From contig UQLI01000022.1 in assembly GCA_900541715.1 (NCBI GenBank), forward strand, positions 1 to 36,909: a stretch of DNA of 36,909 nucleotides, in the 5' to 3' direction. The first letter of the stretch is position 1, and each line of letters starts with the position of its first letter. Position numbers and translations under genes: made by a program. Origin of the DNA: an uncultured Collinsella sp. GTDB taxonomy: Bacteria > Actinomycetota > Coriobacteriia > Coriobacteriales > Coriobacteriaceae. Below the pieces are notes generated by a model. It did not search any database and was not told where the DNA came from. It saw only the letters and a program-made list of their open reading frames with translations. This document shows, one piece after another, positions 1 through 7,707 of the stretch.

Positions 1-60
1 CGGTCTTTCATGCAGCAGGGGCTCTCAATGTTTTTATGTCCTGCTCATATCGTCTGTGCC

Positions 61-85
61 GGCACTTTGGGACACTCCTTGTGCC
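61..85. repeat. short palindrome with GGGAC core
   Basis: A 5-bp stem (GGCAC at 61-65, GTGCC at 81-85) encloses a GGGACACTCC core. It resembles the other GGGAC-containing palindromes of this window (6176-6242, 11669-11704, 20026-20054, 23482-23507). The stem is short, so on its own it would be weak evidence. Confidence 0.35.
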
Positions 86-105
86 AGCGTTGCATCGAGT
101 GCTTG

Positions 106-278
106 GGAAGATGCGACCCGGTTTTTGGCCGAATAGTGGGTCGCATTTTCCGGATGGGGTGGGTTGCGGAAAGTGCGACCCGGAATATTGCTCTGAAACG
201 GGATGCGGTTTCCCTGATGCGCCTCAAACGGAAAGCGCATCCCATTCCGGAGCTCCAAAACGGGATGCGCTTTCCGCG
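106..278. repeat. array of six alternating half-sites (three dyads)
   Basis: This gene-free stretch (1-317) holds six copies of a half-site resembling AACGGGNNGCGNTTTCCG or its complement, in alternating orientation: 106-121, 137-153, 166-183, 196-213, 228-243 and 259-278. The last pair forms a perfect 15-bp inverted repeat (229-243 with 262-276, loop of 18). Neighbouring half-sites can pair with either flank, so two alternative sets of hairpins are possible. A second array of the same family lies at 15117-15290. No credible coding sequence was seen here; the short open frames lack ribosome binding sites. Confidence 0.75.
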
Positions 279-317
279 CGGAAGAATTGTCGCAGCTGCG
301 TTAAGCAGTGTCGCTCG

Positions 318-986
318 TTACTCGCCCAGAATCAGCGCCGCTAGCTCGTCCTGGGTGTCCACCACGTAGTCGGCGCCGGCGGACTCCAGCTCTGCGCGGC
401 CGCGGAAGCCCCAGCTGACGCCCGCACTCTTAAGGCCGGCGTTGTGACCGGTCAGGATATCGACATTGGAATCGCCCACATAGAGCGTGGTCGACGGATC
501 GGCGCCTAGCTCTTTCATCACATGCAGTGTAACAGGCGCCTCGGGCTTGGGCGGAAACGCATCGACGTGGCCCTGCACCAGCGCAAAGCGCTCGGAACCA
601 AAATACTTCTCGATAAGCGGAGCCGCCGAGACGTGGTCCTTGTTGGTGAGCACGGCAAGCTGAACGCCCGCGGCGCGTAGGCGGTCGAGCATCTCGATCG
701 TGCCGGCATAGGGGGCGGTGTGGTCCTCCTTGTGCTCGCCGTAGTAAGCCCTAAACTCGGCAAGCGTCTGCTCAAACATGCGGCCGTCGCCCGCATACTC
801 GGCGGGCATAAAGCGCTCAACCAGCTTGAGCATGCCGTTTCCCACCTTGTAGCGGTACTCGTCAACGGCAAACGTGGGCCAGCCGTGCGCCTCGCAGGTA
901 TGGTTGCCGGCGGCCGCCAGGTCCTCGAGTGTGTTGAGGATGGTGCCGTCCAGGTCAAAGATCACATGGGAAAAAGCTGCTGCCAT
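318..986 (-). CDS. HAD-superfamily phosphatase (phosphoglycolate phosphatase-like)
   Basis: This encodes 222 residues of the haloacid dehalogenase superfamily, subfamily IA, a cytosolic Mg-dependent phosphatase acting on small phosphorylated metabolites. All four HAD motifs are visible: the DxD nucleophile/acid pair at D11 and D13 (FDLDGT), the motif II threonine at T114 (VLTNKD), a lysine at K148 (PPKPEAP), and the acidic motif at 170-176 (VGDSNVD). Residues between about 20 and 90 form the usual helical cap. The start was set at ATG 986 because AGGAG lies 7 bases upstream; a longer open frame to 1049 has no such site. Substrate cannot be told from sequence: phosphoglycolate is the usual annotation, but PpaX/YcjU-like roles are possible. 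It follows hypE on the same strand after 105 bases. Confidence 0.9.
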   Translation of the reverse strand: MAAAFSHVIFDLDGTILNTLEDLAAAGNHTCEAHGWPTFAVDEYRYKVGNGMLKLVERFMPAEYAGDGRMFEQTLAEFRAYYGEHKEDHTAPYAGTIEMLDRLRAAGVQLAVLTNKDHVSAAPLIEKYFGSERFALVQGHVDAFPPKPEAPVTLHVMKELGADPSTTLYVGDSNVDILTGHNAGLKSAGVSWGFRGRAELESAGADYVVDTQDELAALILGE

Positions 987-1091
987 GGGTGCTCCTGCCG
1001 CTTGAGTTGTAAAACGCACCCCATGATACTGGGCATGCGTGCCGGGCATGTTTGGAATCTGAATATCTTTAATAGCCCTGAGCCTTTGTCG

Positions 1092-2126
1092 TTAGCAAAT
1101 TCTCGGCAGCTGCTCTCCTACGAGCATGTCGAGGATGCGGGTCGAGCCCCAGCCGGTACGTACGCGCACGGCGGGTCGAGCGTCCGATCCAAGTGGCAGC
1201 ACGCGGCCGATAATCGCGGCGTTCTCGCCGTAGCGGGCGGCGCGCATGGCGGCCAGCGCCGCATCGGCTTGTTCGGCCGGCACGACGGCAACCATCTTGC
1301 CCTCGTTTGCCACCTGCAGCACATCGTAGCCGAGCATCTTGCAGGCGGCCTGCACGTCGGGACGCACGGGCACGGCATCCTCGTCGACCTCCATGGCAAC
1401 GCCGCTGGCCTGCGCAAACTCGTTGAGCGTCGAGGCCAGGCCACCGCGCGTGGGGTCGCGGAAGCAGCGTGTGTCGGGTGCTGCGGAAAGCACATCGGCA
1501 ATCAGGTGGTTGAGCGGCGCGGCATCGCTTTCGATGGTGCTCGAAAACGCCAGACCCTCGCGCTGACTCATGATGGCGATGCCGTGGTCACCCAGTGTGC
1601 CCGACACCAGGATGACGTCGCCGGGCCGGCAGTTTGCGCCGCTGAGCGCCACGCCCGCGGGTACCTCGCCCACACCGGCGGTATTGATATAGACGCCGTC
1701 GGCCCCGCCGCGCTCGACCACCTTAGTGTCGCCCGTGATTATGGACACGCCCGCTTCGTGCGCCGTTTCGGCCATCGTCTGCACAATCTGGCGGAGCTTA
1801 TCCATGGGATAGCCCTCTTCAAGGATAAAGCCGCACGACAGGTAGCGCACGTTGGCGCCCGAGGTCGCGACATCGTTAACGGTTCCGCACACGGCGAGGC
1901 GGCCGATGTTGCCACCGGGGAAGAACTGCGGTGAGACTACAAAGCTGTCGGTCGACATGGCGATGCGCCCGCTCGCGGGCAGCGCGGCGACGCCGGCATC
2001 GTTGCCTTCGAGCAGCTCGGGCGAACCAAAGGCATCTAAAAAGACCTCATCGATGATGCGCTTCATCATCTGTCCGCCGGAGCCGTGGCCCAACAGGACG
2101 GTGCTATCGGTGATGCTATGGGACAT
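1092..2126 (-). CDS. hypE: hydrogenase maturation protein HypE
   Basis: HypE (344 residues) takes the carbamoyl group from HypF onto its C-terminal cysteine. It dehydrates this group with ATP to a thiocyanate, the source of the cyanide ligands of the [NiFe] site. The C-terminus is the diagnostic PRIC with Cys344 as last residue. The N-terminal glycine-rich segment LGHGSGGQMM and the later ATP-binding parts typical of the PurM/AIR-synthase fold are present, for example the DTKVVERG segment and the DPTRGGLA motif. ATG 2126 was preferred over an in-frame TTG six bases upstream because GGAG sits 8 bases before the ATG and only 2 before the TTG. hypD ends 48 bases upstream on the same strand, so the gene is the last of a hypC-hypD-hypE unit. 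Confidence 0.97.
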   Translation of the reverse strand: MSHSITDSTVLLGHGSGGQMMKRIIDEVFLDAFGSPELLEGNDAGVAALPASGRIAMSTDSFVVSPQFFPGGNIGRLAVCGTVNDVATSGANVRYLSCGFILEEGYPMDKLRQIVQTMAETAHEAGVSIITGDTKVVERGGADGVYINTAGVGEVPAGVALSGANCRPGDVILVSGTLGDHGIAIMSQREGLAFSSTIESDAAPLNHLIADVLSAAPDTRCFRDPTRGGLASTLNEFAQASGVAMEVDEDAVPVRPDVQAACKMLGYDVLQVANEGKMVAVVPAEQADAALAAMRAARYGENAAIIGRVLPLGSDARPAVRVRTGWGSTRILDMLVGEQLPRIC

Positions 2127-2174
2127 ATCCAAAACTCCAATCGTGGGAGGTGTCAGTGCGCGGGGGCGTTCGGG

Positions 2175-3287
2175 CTAGACTCGGTAACGGTAGTACGCCG
2201 CGCAGCTGCCTTCGGAACTCACCATGCACGGGCCGACGGGGTGCTCGGGCGTGCAGGTGCGGCCAAAGAGCGGGCAGCTGCTCGGCGTAATGGCTCCGCG
2301 CAGCACGTCGCCGCAGCGGCATCCGCGCGGCTCAACCGTCGGCTCAACGGGCACGTCAAAGCGAACGCGGGCATCAAAGCGCGAGAACTCGGGGCGGATG
2401 GAAAGGCCCGAGTTGGCAATCGGCCCCAGCCCGCGCCACGTGGTGTCGCATGGCTCAAACACCTGCTCGACCAGCTGGCGCGCCACGGGGTTGCCGTCTG
2501 CGTTGACGCCACGGCGGTAGGCGTTGTCAATCGCCGGCCTGTCCTCGACAACCATCTGGACCAGCATGCAGATGCCCTGCAGGATATCGACCGGTTCAAA
2601 TCCCGTGACCACGCCCGGGGTATTGAATTCGTCGACCAAAAAGCCAAAGGGGGCCAAGCCCGTGATGGTGGCGACGTGGCCCGGCAGGATAAAGCCGTCG
2701 ATGTCGGTCTCGGGGTCGTTGGCGATGGCGCGCAACGCCGGCGGCGTGGTCTTGTGGGCGCAATAGACCGAGAAGTTCAAAAGCCCGCGCGCCTCGGCCT
2801 CCAAGATGGCGGCGGCGATGGTGGGCGTCGTAGTCTCAAAGCCCACGCCCATAAAAATGACCGGGCGATCAGGGTTTTGCTCGGCAATGTCGATCGCGTC
2901 GAGCGGGGAGTAGACGATGCGAATGTCACGCCCTGCCGCTTTTTGCGCAGCGAGCGAGGTGGATGATCCGGGCACGCGCATCATGTCGCCAAAGGTGGTG
3001 ATGATGGCGCCGTCTATGTTGGCGAGCGCGATTGCGTGGTCGATGTCGCGGTTGGCGGTGACGCAGACGGGGCAGCCCGGGCCGCTCAGCAGCTTGAGCC
3101 CTGCCGGCATAATGGAGCGAAAGCCATGGCGCCCGATGCTCACGGTATGCGTACCGCAGACTTCCATAAGGTTGATGGTGCGGTCGCCGACAAGCTCATG
3201 AATGCGCTCGATGAGCTCGCGAGCCAGCTTGGGATCGCGGAATGCCGAGAAATCGATACCGGAGCGCGCCGGCTGCTCGGGCGCCAC
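2175..3287 (-). CDS. hypD: hydrogenase maturation protein HypD
   Basis: HypD is a [4Fe-4S] protein that, with HypC, forms the scaffold on which the Fe(CN)2CO unit is assembled. The 370 residues contain the family signatures: MEVCGTHT (C44), the redox-type SGPGCPVCVT (C72, C75), and a C-terminal cysteine cluster (C323, C325, C338, C345, C354, C362) that includes cluster ligands. The start is GTG at 3285-3287, sharing one base with the TAG stop of hypC, which implies translational coupling of the two partners. Length matches the family. Confidence 0.97.
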   Translation of the reverse strand: MAPEQPARSGIDFSAFRDPKLARELIERIHELVGDRTINLMEVCGTHTVSIGRHGFRSIMPAGLKLLSGPGCPVCVTANRDIDHAIALANIDGAIITTFGDMMRVPGSSTSLAAQKAAGRDIRIVYSPLDAIDIAEQNPDRPVIFMGVGFETTTPTIAAAILEAEARGLLNFSVYCAHKTTPPALRAIANDPETDIDGFILPGHVATITGLAPFGFLVDEFNTPGVVTGFEPVDILQGICMLVQMVVEDRPAIDNAYRRGVNADGNPVARQLVEQVFEPCDTTWRGLGPIANSGLSIRPEFSRFDARVRFDVPVEPTVEPRGCRCGDVLRGAITPSSCPLFGRTCTPEHPVGPCMVSSEGSCAAYYRYRV

Positions 3288-3547
3288 TAGTAAGCCTCCG
3301 CCGGGTTGGTGGTCAGCTGGTCTTCTTCGACCAGCTCGGACATGGCATTAACAAGCTCGAGCGTTTCCTGTGCTTCCTGCTCGTCGACAATCTGGATGCC
3401 AAAGCCGGCGTGTACGAGAATATAGTCGCCAACCTGCGCCGTCGGCACGAGTCGCAGCGACACGGGGCGCTCGATGCCCATCATGTCGACGGTGGCCTTG
3501 AGGTCGTCGTCGCGTTTGACTACTTTACCGGGAACGGCAAGGCACAT
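3287..3547 (-). CDS. hypC: hydrogenase maturation chaperone HypC
   Basis: HypC/HupF family, 86 residues. It is the small chaperone that binds HypD and delivers the Fe(CN)2CO group to the hydrogenase large subunit. The essential N-terminal cysteine (Met-Cys2, MCLAVPGKV) and the conserved HAGFG histidine (H46) are visible. AAGGGG lies 6 bases before the ATG. The C-terminal tail from about residue 55 is acidic and more variable, as usual. The stop overlaps the hypD start by one base. Confidence 0.97.
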   Translation of the reverse strand: MCLAVPGKVVKRDDDLKATVDMMGIERPVSLRLVPTAQVGDYILVHAGFGIQIVDEQEAQETLELVNAMSELVEEDQLTTNPAEAY

Positions 3548-3678
3548 ATTGTTCCCCTTTTATACGCTTTGCGCTGGACGGGCGCTCAATAATCCATCAG
3601 TTGATGGTAGCGCTCGCGGGGTTCGCGGGCAAACGCGTTACGCCTGTGAGACGGCGGCTTGCGGGCTGGCCGAACAGC

Positions 3679-6150
3679 CTACTGCGATGCAACCTGCGCA
3701 AGACGAGCGCTTGCGACTGCCGCCTGGCCGTAGGCGATGCAGCCGTCATTGACGGGTACGGTGTGGGGGACAAGGACAGTAAGGCCTGCGCTTTTGAGCT
3801 CGCGGGCGAGGAGCTGAAGCAGAAGTCGGTTCATGAAGACGCCGCCCGAGAGCGCGACGGTGTCGATGCCCTCGTGCACGCAGATATCGCTGGCGATGCG
3901 CGCCGAGGAGCGCGCGACGGCGACATGGAAATCGAGTGCGAGCCTGTCGGCGGGCGCTCCGGCTTCAATTCCTCCCAAAAGTGCCTCAAAGAGCGATTTC
4001 TGGTCCAGAACATAGGGGCCGTCCAGCCACGATGGGCCAGATGCGAAATAGCCGGCGTTGTCGTCGGGAAAATGGGCGATTTCGTTGTCGAGCGCGCGCC
4101 AGGCGGCGGCTTCGAGTTCTATGGCGGGTTCGCCCTCGTAGGTTGCCTTGTCGCAGATGTCCAGAATTGCTGCCGCGGCATCAAAGAGACGCCCCATGCT
4201 GCTGGTACGCGGGCTGTTGATGCCGCGCTCGATCATGGTGGCTGTCACGCTGCGCGTTTGCTCGTCGAGGCTGTCCAAAAGCCGAGCGGCACCTGGGTGC
4301 TCGAGCAGGCCGAGCTCACTGAGCAGGGCAAAGGCGTTGCGGCGGGCGTCGCGCACGGAGGCCGCCCCGCCGGGGAGCGCCCAGGTGCGCAAATGCGCGG
4401 CGCGTTCAAAGCCGCCAAGGCTGGCAACAAGAAACTCGCCGCCCCAAATGGTCCCATCGGTGCCGGCGCCGGTGCCGTCAAAGGCGATGCCAAGGACGCG
4501 CGCGTCGGTTGTAAGCTGGCCCGCGGCGATGGCCTCGGCCATTACGCTCGCGATATGCGCATGATGGTGCTGCACCTCGACGAGCGGCAGATTGCATTTT
4601 CGCGCCTGCTCGCGCGCCCACTGGCCCGATAGATAGCTGGGGTGTACATCGCAGGCCAAGGCGGCGGGCGCCAAATCAAAGAGATCTTCCAAGCGCGTGC
4701 GCGCGGCGTTCCAGGCATCGAAGGTCCCGCCGTTTTCAACATCGCCGATATGCTGCGACACAAAACAGGTCGCCTCGCCGTTCGTCCCTTCACGCGTGAG
4801 CGCAATCGTGGCCTTTTGTTGTGGCCCGCAGGCGAGCACGCAGGACGGAGCGCCGTCGAGCGCCGGCAACGGCAGCGGCTGGGGTGCATATCCGCGAGCG
4901 CGGCGAACGGGCATAATGGCGCCGTCGACCACGCGCACTACAGAGTCGTCGTAGCGCGAGAGGATCGCGCGGTCGTTACCGAGCAGCGCGTCGGCGATGC
5001 CGGCGGCAACGAGGTGTTCCCGGGCAAGGTCGTCGTCGGTCTCGATGGGTTCTTCGCTCAGGTTTCCGCTGGTCATGACGAGCGCGTGCATACCGCAGAC
5101 TTCTGCCGCGGCAAGCAACAGATGTTGAAGCGGCGTATAGGGGAGCATGACGCCGAGCTCGGGCAGGTCGTGCGCGACAGATGGCGCGAGGGCGAGGATG
5201 TCGGGGGAACCGTCGTTGTCCTCGCTAACAGTGCGCCGGCGCAGCAGCACGATGGGGCGGATACTGCCGGCGAGCAGATCGCGTTCAGCATCATCGATAT
5301 GACACAGGCGCTCGGTATCAGCAAGACTACGTACCATGACGGCAAGTGGTTTGTTGCTGCGGCGTTTGCGACGGCGCAACTCGGCCACCGCCTGCTCGTT
5401 GGCAGCGTCACAGGCTAGATGGAATCCGCCCAGGCCCTTGATGGCGACGATGCCACCGCTGGCCAGCAGCTCAACGCAGCGCTCGATGATAGCGTCGCTG
5501 GCCTCGCGTGTGGTGCCGACGGTCGGTGTCGCGGACGAATTCCCGCACGCATCGCCGTTTACAGCCTCGCGCCACGTAATATGCGGCCCGCAATCAAAGC
5601 AGGCATCGGGTTGCGCGTGAAAACGCCGGTCGAGTGGGTCGGCATACTCCGCGGCGCACTTGGGACACATGGGGAAACGGTCCATCGATGTGGCCGCTCG
5701 GTCATAAGGCAGCGATCGGATGATGGTAAAGCGTGGGCCGCAGTTAGTGCAGTTGATAAAGGGGTAGTGATAGCGTCGATCGGCGGGATCGAACAATTCG
5801 CGCAAGCAATCGTTGCAGGTGGCGATGTCGGGCGAGACGAGCGTCGTGTGCGCGGTCTGGTCCTGCGATGCTACGATGCGAAAGCCCTGTTCATCGGCGG
5901 CATCCCAACCGTTGGCTGCCAGGTCCACAACCTCGACATACTCTATGCGGGCTGCTGCAGGTGCATGCTCAGAAAGCGCGGCAACAAAAGCATCGAGCGC
6001 ATCGGCCGGAGCGTGCGCCTCGATATGCACGCCGTCGCCCGCATTGAGCACCCATCCGCAAATGCCATGCGCCATGGCCTCGCGATACACAAACGGTCGC
6101 ATGCCAACGCCCTGCACAATGCCCGTCACATGAATATGCACATGCCGCAT
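3679..6150 (-). CDS. hypF: carbamoyltransferase HypF
   Basis: HypF (823 residues) uses carbamoyl phosphate and ATP to make carbamoyl-adenylate and transfers the carbamoyl group to HypE. Domains run in the normal order. An acylphosphatase domain (1-92) carries the GIVQGVGMRPF loop and N36. Two zinc fingers follow (C112/C115 with C134/C137, and C162/C165 with C184/C187). Next come a YrdC-like nucleotide-binding domain (about 225-420, with GIVAIKGLGGFHLACDA and RRRKRRSNKPLAVM) and a Kae1-like carbamoyltransferase domain with the metal-binding HHHAH at 528-532. ATG 6150 was chosen because GAGGGG lies just upstream; a longer frame to 6177 would run into the hairpin's T-tract region. It precedes hypC with a 131-base gap, so the four hyp genes are probably one transcription unit. 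Confidence 0.97.
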   Translation of the reverse strand: MRHVHIHVTGIVQGVGMRPFVYREAMAHGICGWVLNAGDGVHIEAHAPADALDAFVAALSEHAPAAARIEYVEVVDLAANGWDAADEQGFRIVASQDQTAHTTLVSPDIATCNDCLRELFDPADRRYHYPFINCTNCGPRFTIIRSLPYDRAATSMDRFPMCPKCAAEYADPLDRRFHAQPDACFDCGPHITWREAVNGDACGNSSATPTVGTTREASDAIIERCVELLASGGIVAIKGLGGFHLACDAANEQAVAELRRRKRRSNKPLAVMVRSLADTERLCHIDDAERDLLAGSIRPIVLLRRRTVSEDNDGSPDILALAPSVAHDLPELGVMLPYTPLQHLLLAAAEVCGMHALVMTSGNLSEEPIETDDDLAREHLVAAGIADALLGNDRAILSRYDDSVVRVVDGAIMPVRRARGYAPQPLPLPALDGAPSCVLACGPQQKATIALTREGTNGEATCFVSQHIGDVENGGTFDAWNAARTRLEDLFDLAPAALACDVHPSYLSGQWAREQARKCNLPLVEVQHHHAHIASVMAEAIAAGQLTTDARVLGIAFDGTGAGTDGTIWGGEFLVASLGGFERAAHLRTWALPGGAASVRDARRNAFALLSELGLLEHPGAARLLDSLDEQTRSVTATMIERGINSPRTSSMGRLFDAAAAILDICDKATYEGEPAIELEAAAWRALDNEIAHFPDDNAGYFASGPSWLDGPYVLDQKSLFEALLGGIEAGAPADRLALDFHVAVARSSARIASDICVHEGIDTVALSGGVFMNRLLLQLLARELKSAGLTVLVPHTVPVNDGCIAYGQAAVASARLAQVASQ

Positions 6151-6175
6151 GCGACACCCCTCATCAAAACCGACC

Positions 6176-6242
6176 AAAAAAGGACAGGTTTATTTTGGTA
6201 GGTAAAACTTCTAAACCTGCCAAAACAAACCTGTCCCTTTTT
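6176..6242. terminator. long imperfect hairpin between nikR and hypF
   Basis: Two arms of about 28 bases (6176-6203 and 6215-6242) pair with only two non-Watson-Crick positions around a loop of about 11. In the minus-strand transcript the stem ends in CCTTTTTT, as expected for an intrinsic terminator of the nikR unit, about 25 bases before the hypF start. The arm length exceeds a normal terminator and the GGGACAGG core recalls other palindromes here. It may therefore be a repeated intergenic element acting as a terminator. Confidence 0.65.
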
Positions 6243-6267
6243 GGCAGGTGCGCTGCGGGAAATCCCG

Positions 6268-6780
6268 CTATAGCCCCAGGCTCTGCTTGGTGGCGGCGCA
6301 GGTGAGCTCGCCGTGCTTAACGCCGCGCAGGCCCAGCAGGCGGTCGGCTAGTTCGTAGACGCGCTCGCCGCGACCCTTGAGTGCCAGGATTTCCAAGCAG
6401 TTGTGGTGATCCAAATGCACGTGCATCGTCGATACGATCTCGTCGGTGTAGTCGTGCTGCACCTCGTCCAGGCGGCGCGTCAGATCGCCGGTGTGATGGT
6501 CGTAGATCATGGTGAGCGACCCGATAACGTGCTCATCGGGCGTGCGCATCTGCTCTTTGGCGATCGAGGCGCGAATCAGGTCGCGCACGGCCTCGGAGCG
6601 GTTGGCCACGTCGCCGCGGCGTGCGATCTGCTCGTCAAAACGGCGCAGCAGGTCGTCGGGTGCGGTAACCGAAAAACGGACCAGCTCGGAGCTGGAGCCA
6701 CTACAATGGCAGCCCGCGTCACCGTCCGCTCCGTGCGGATGCTCGTGCTCGTACCCGCAGCCGTGCTCGTGTTCGGCCAC
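6268..6780 (-). CDS. nikR: NikR-like nickel-responsive regulator with His/Cys-rich N-terminal extension
   Basis: This is a ribbon-helix-helix regulator of the NikR family, 170 residues. The RHH domain is at about 33-75 (LVRFSVTAPDDLLRRFDEQI, then SEAVRDLIR). The ACT-like metal domain keeps the nickel ligand pattern: H109, H120, H122 and C128 have the same spacing as H76, H87, H89 and C95 of E. coli NikR. The first 30 residues are unusual for the family: seven histidines and three cysteines (HEHGCGYEHEHPHG and GCHC segments) that could bind extra metal. The start is GTG, one base after the TAA of the upstream small gene, without a good ribosome site of its own, so coupled translation is likely. 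Position beside hypF suggests control of nickel supply or hydrogenase maturation. Confidence 0.9.
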   Translation of the reverse strand: MAEHEHGCGYEHEHPHGADGDAGCHCSGSSSELVRFSVTAPDDLLRRFDEQIARRGDVANRSEAVRDLIRASIAKEQMRTPDEHVIGSLTMIYDHHTGDLTRRLDEVQHDYTDEIVSTMHVHLDHHNCLEILALKGRGERVYELADRLLGLRGVKHGELTCAATKQSLGL

Positions 6781-6781
6781 T

Positions 6782-7030
6782 TTACACCAGCTTCACGGAG
6801 CCGACGGAGTTGTGGTCGGCCTCGATGGCTTCCTCGTAGCCCTCGAGCGCGTCATGCGCCTCGTGCAGCGCGGCCATGGCGGCCTCGAGCTTGGCGCCGA
6901 TGCGCTCCATGTCAAAATTCTCGGTCGCATGCAGCAACTGATGGCCCCATTCGTGAGCGAGCTCGATGGTGTCGTCGACCTGCTTGACGCTCATGGCAAG
7001 CTGACTCATGTTCATTCCAACATCATGCAT
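6782..7030 (-). CDS. small helical protein of unknown function, co-transcribed with nikR
   Basis: The gene encodes 82 residues that I do not recognise. ATG 7030 has AGGAG 7 bases upstream, so the gene looks genuine; a second methionine at residue 6 is less well placed. The sequence appears almost wholly helical and acidic, with several histidines (AHEWGHQLLHA) and an Ala/Glu-rich amphipathic stretch at about 40-72. There is no signal peptide or membrane segment. It ends one base before the GTG start of nikR, so the two proteins are made from one message. A role as a metal-handling or NikR-associated partner is only a guess from position. Confidence 0.8.
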   Translation of the reverse strand: MHDVGMNMSQLAMSVKQVDDTIELAHEWGHQLLHATENFDMERIGAKLEAAMAALHEAHDALEGYEEAIEADHNSVGSVKLV

Positions 7031-7106
7031 GGAAAGTCTCCTTTGTACGGGTCTAATCAGTGGTTCAGATTTTACTACGCCCGCTCTGTGCGCAGCTGCA
7101 TAAGAA

Positions 7107-7139
7107 AACGGGCGCGAGTCTGTGCGACCCGCACCCGTT
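7107..7139 (-). terminator. probable terminator downstream of trxA
   Basis: An 11-13 base stem with two mismatches (7107-7119 with 7127-7139) lies 110 bases past the trxA stop and is followed on the minus strand by GTTTTCTTATG. The T-run is broken, so termination may be weak. Confidence 0.45.
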
Positions 7140-7250
7140 CACTGGGGGCTGTTTGTGACTACCATACTATCCGTGGTTGCACTCGGTGCATCCAGAAGTC
7201 CGGCGAGCGGTGCAAAAGCGCTCATAGACGGCGGGTAAGTAACAAGCGTA

Positions 7251-7571
7251 TTACAGATGCTTTTCCAGCAGCGCCTGCAGCCTCGCCTTGGGCAGAGCGC
7301 CAACCGAGCGGTCAATCTCCTCGCCGTTCTTAAACACAATCAGCGTGGGGATGCTCATGACGCCATACTTCATGGCCAGGTCCTGGTTGTCGTCGACGTT
7401 GCATTTGGCAACGGCAAGCTTGCCCGCCAGCTCATCGGCAACCTCGTCAACGATGGGCGAGAGGGATCGACAGGGCCCGCACCACGGTGCCCAAAAATCG
7501 ACCAGCACGGGCAGGCTGTCGTTAACGATGGAATCGAAGTTCTCGGGGGTAATCTGATTAATGTCAGCCAT
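7251..7571 (-). CDS. trxA: thioredoxin
   Basis: A cytosolic dithiol-disulfide oxidoreductase of 106 residues, the standard size. The active site WCGPC has its cysteines at C31 and C34, and the cis-proline loop is at 73-76 (SIPT, P75). ATG 7571 has GGAGG 5 bases upstream; a longer open frame to 7655 would start inside the divergent promoter region. It is transcribed away from the plus-strand gene at 7708. It stands apart from the nikR unit, with a weak hairpin between them. Confidence 0.96.
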   Translation of the reverse strand: MADINQITPENFDSIVNDSLPVLVDFWAPWCGPCRSLSPIVDEVADELAGKLAVAKCNVDDNQDLAMKYGVMSIPTLIVFKNGEEIDRSVGALPKARLQALLEKHL

Positions 7572-7673
7572 GGTGACCTCCATAATGCGACGCGGCTCGG
7601 CCGCGTAAAACTCAATACGACCGTGCTTATACCCAGCCGCCCGCAAAGCAACCACTCGCGGCCGGCTCTTTTA

Positions 7674-7679
7674 TATAAT
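7674..7679 (+). promoter_or_regulatory. -10 element for the gene at 7708
   Basis: A consensus TATAAT lies 29 bases before the ATG at 7708, in the divergent region shared with trxA. I see no good -35 at the usual distance (sequence near 7651-7656 is ACCACT), so the promoter is only partly supported. Confidence 0.45.
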
Positions 7680-7707
7680 GGTGGGCACGCAAACGATTGG
7701 AGAGCGC

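Noticed and set aside
106..278. CRISPR array
   Set aside because: Units alternate in orientation, vary in sequence and have no conserved direct repeat with unique spacers. No cas gene is present.
720..1934. 404-residue plus-strand frame over the phosphatase and hypE genes
   Set aside because: It crosses two well-supported minus-strand genes and their spacer and has no recognisable domain.
2127..2132. TTG start for hypE
   Set aside because: The GGAG ribosome site is only two bases from the TTG, while ATG 2126 has normal spacing.
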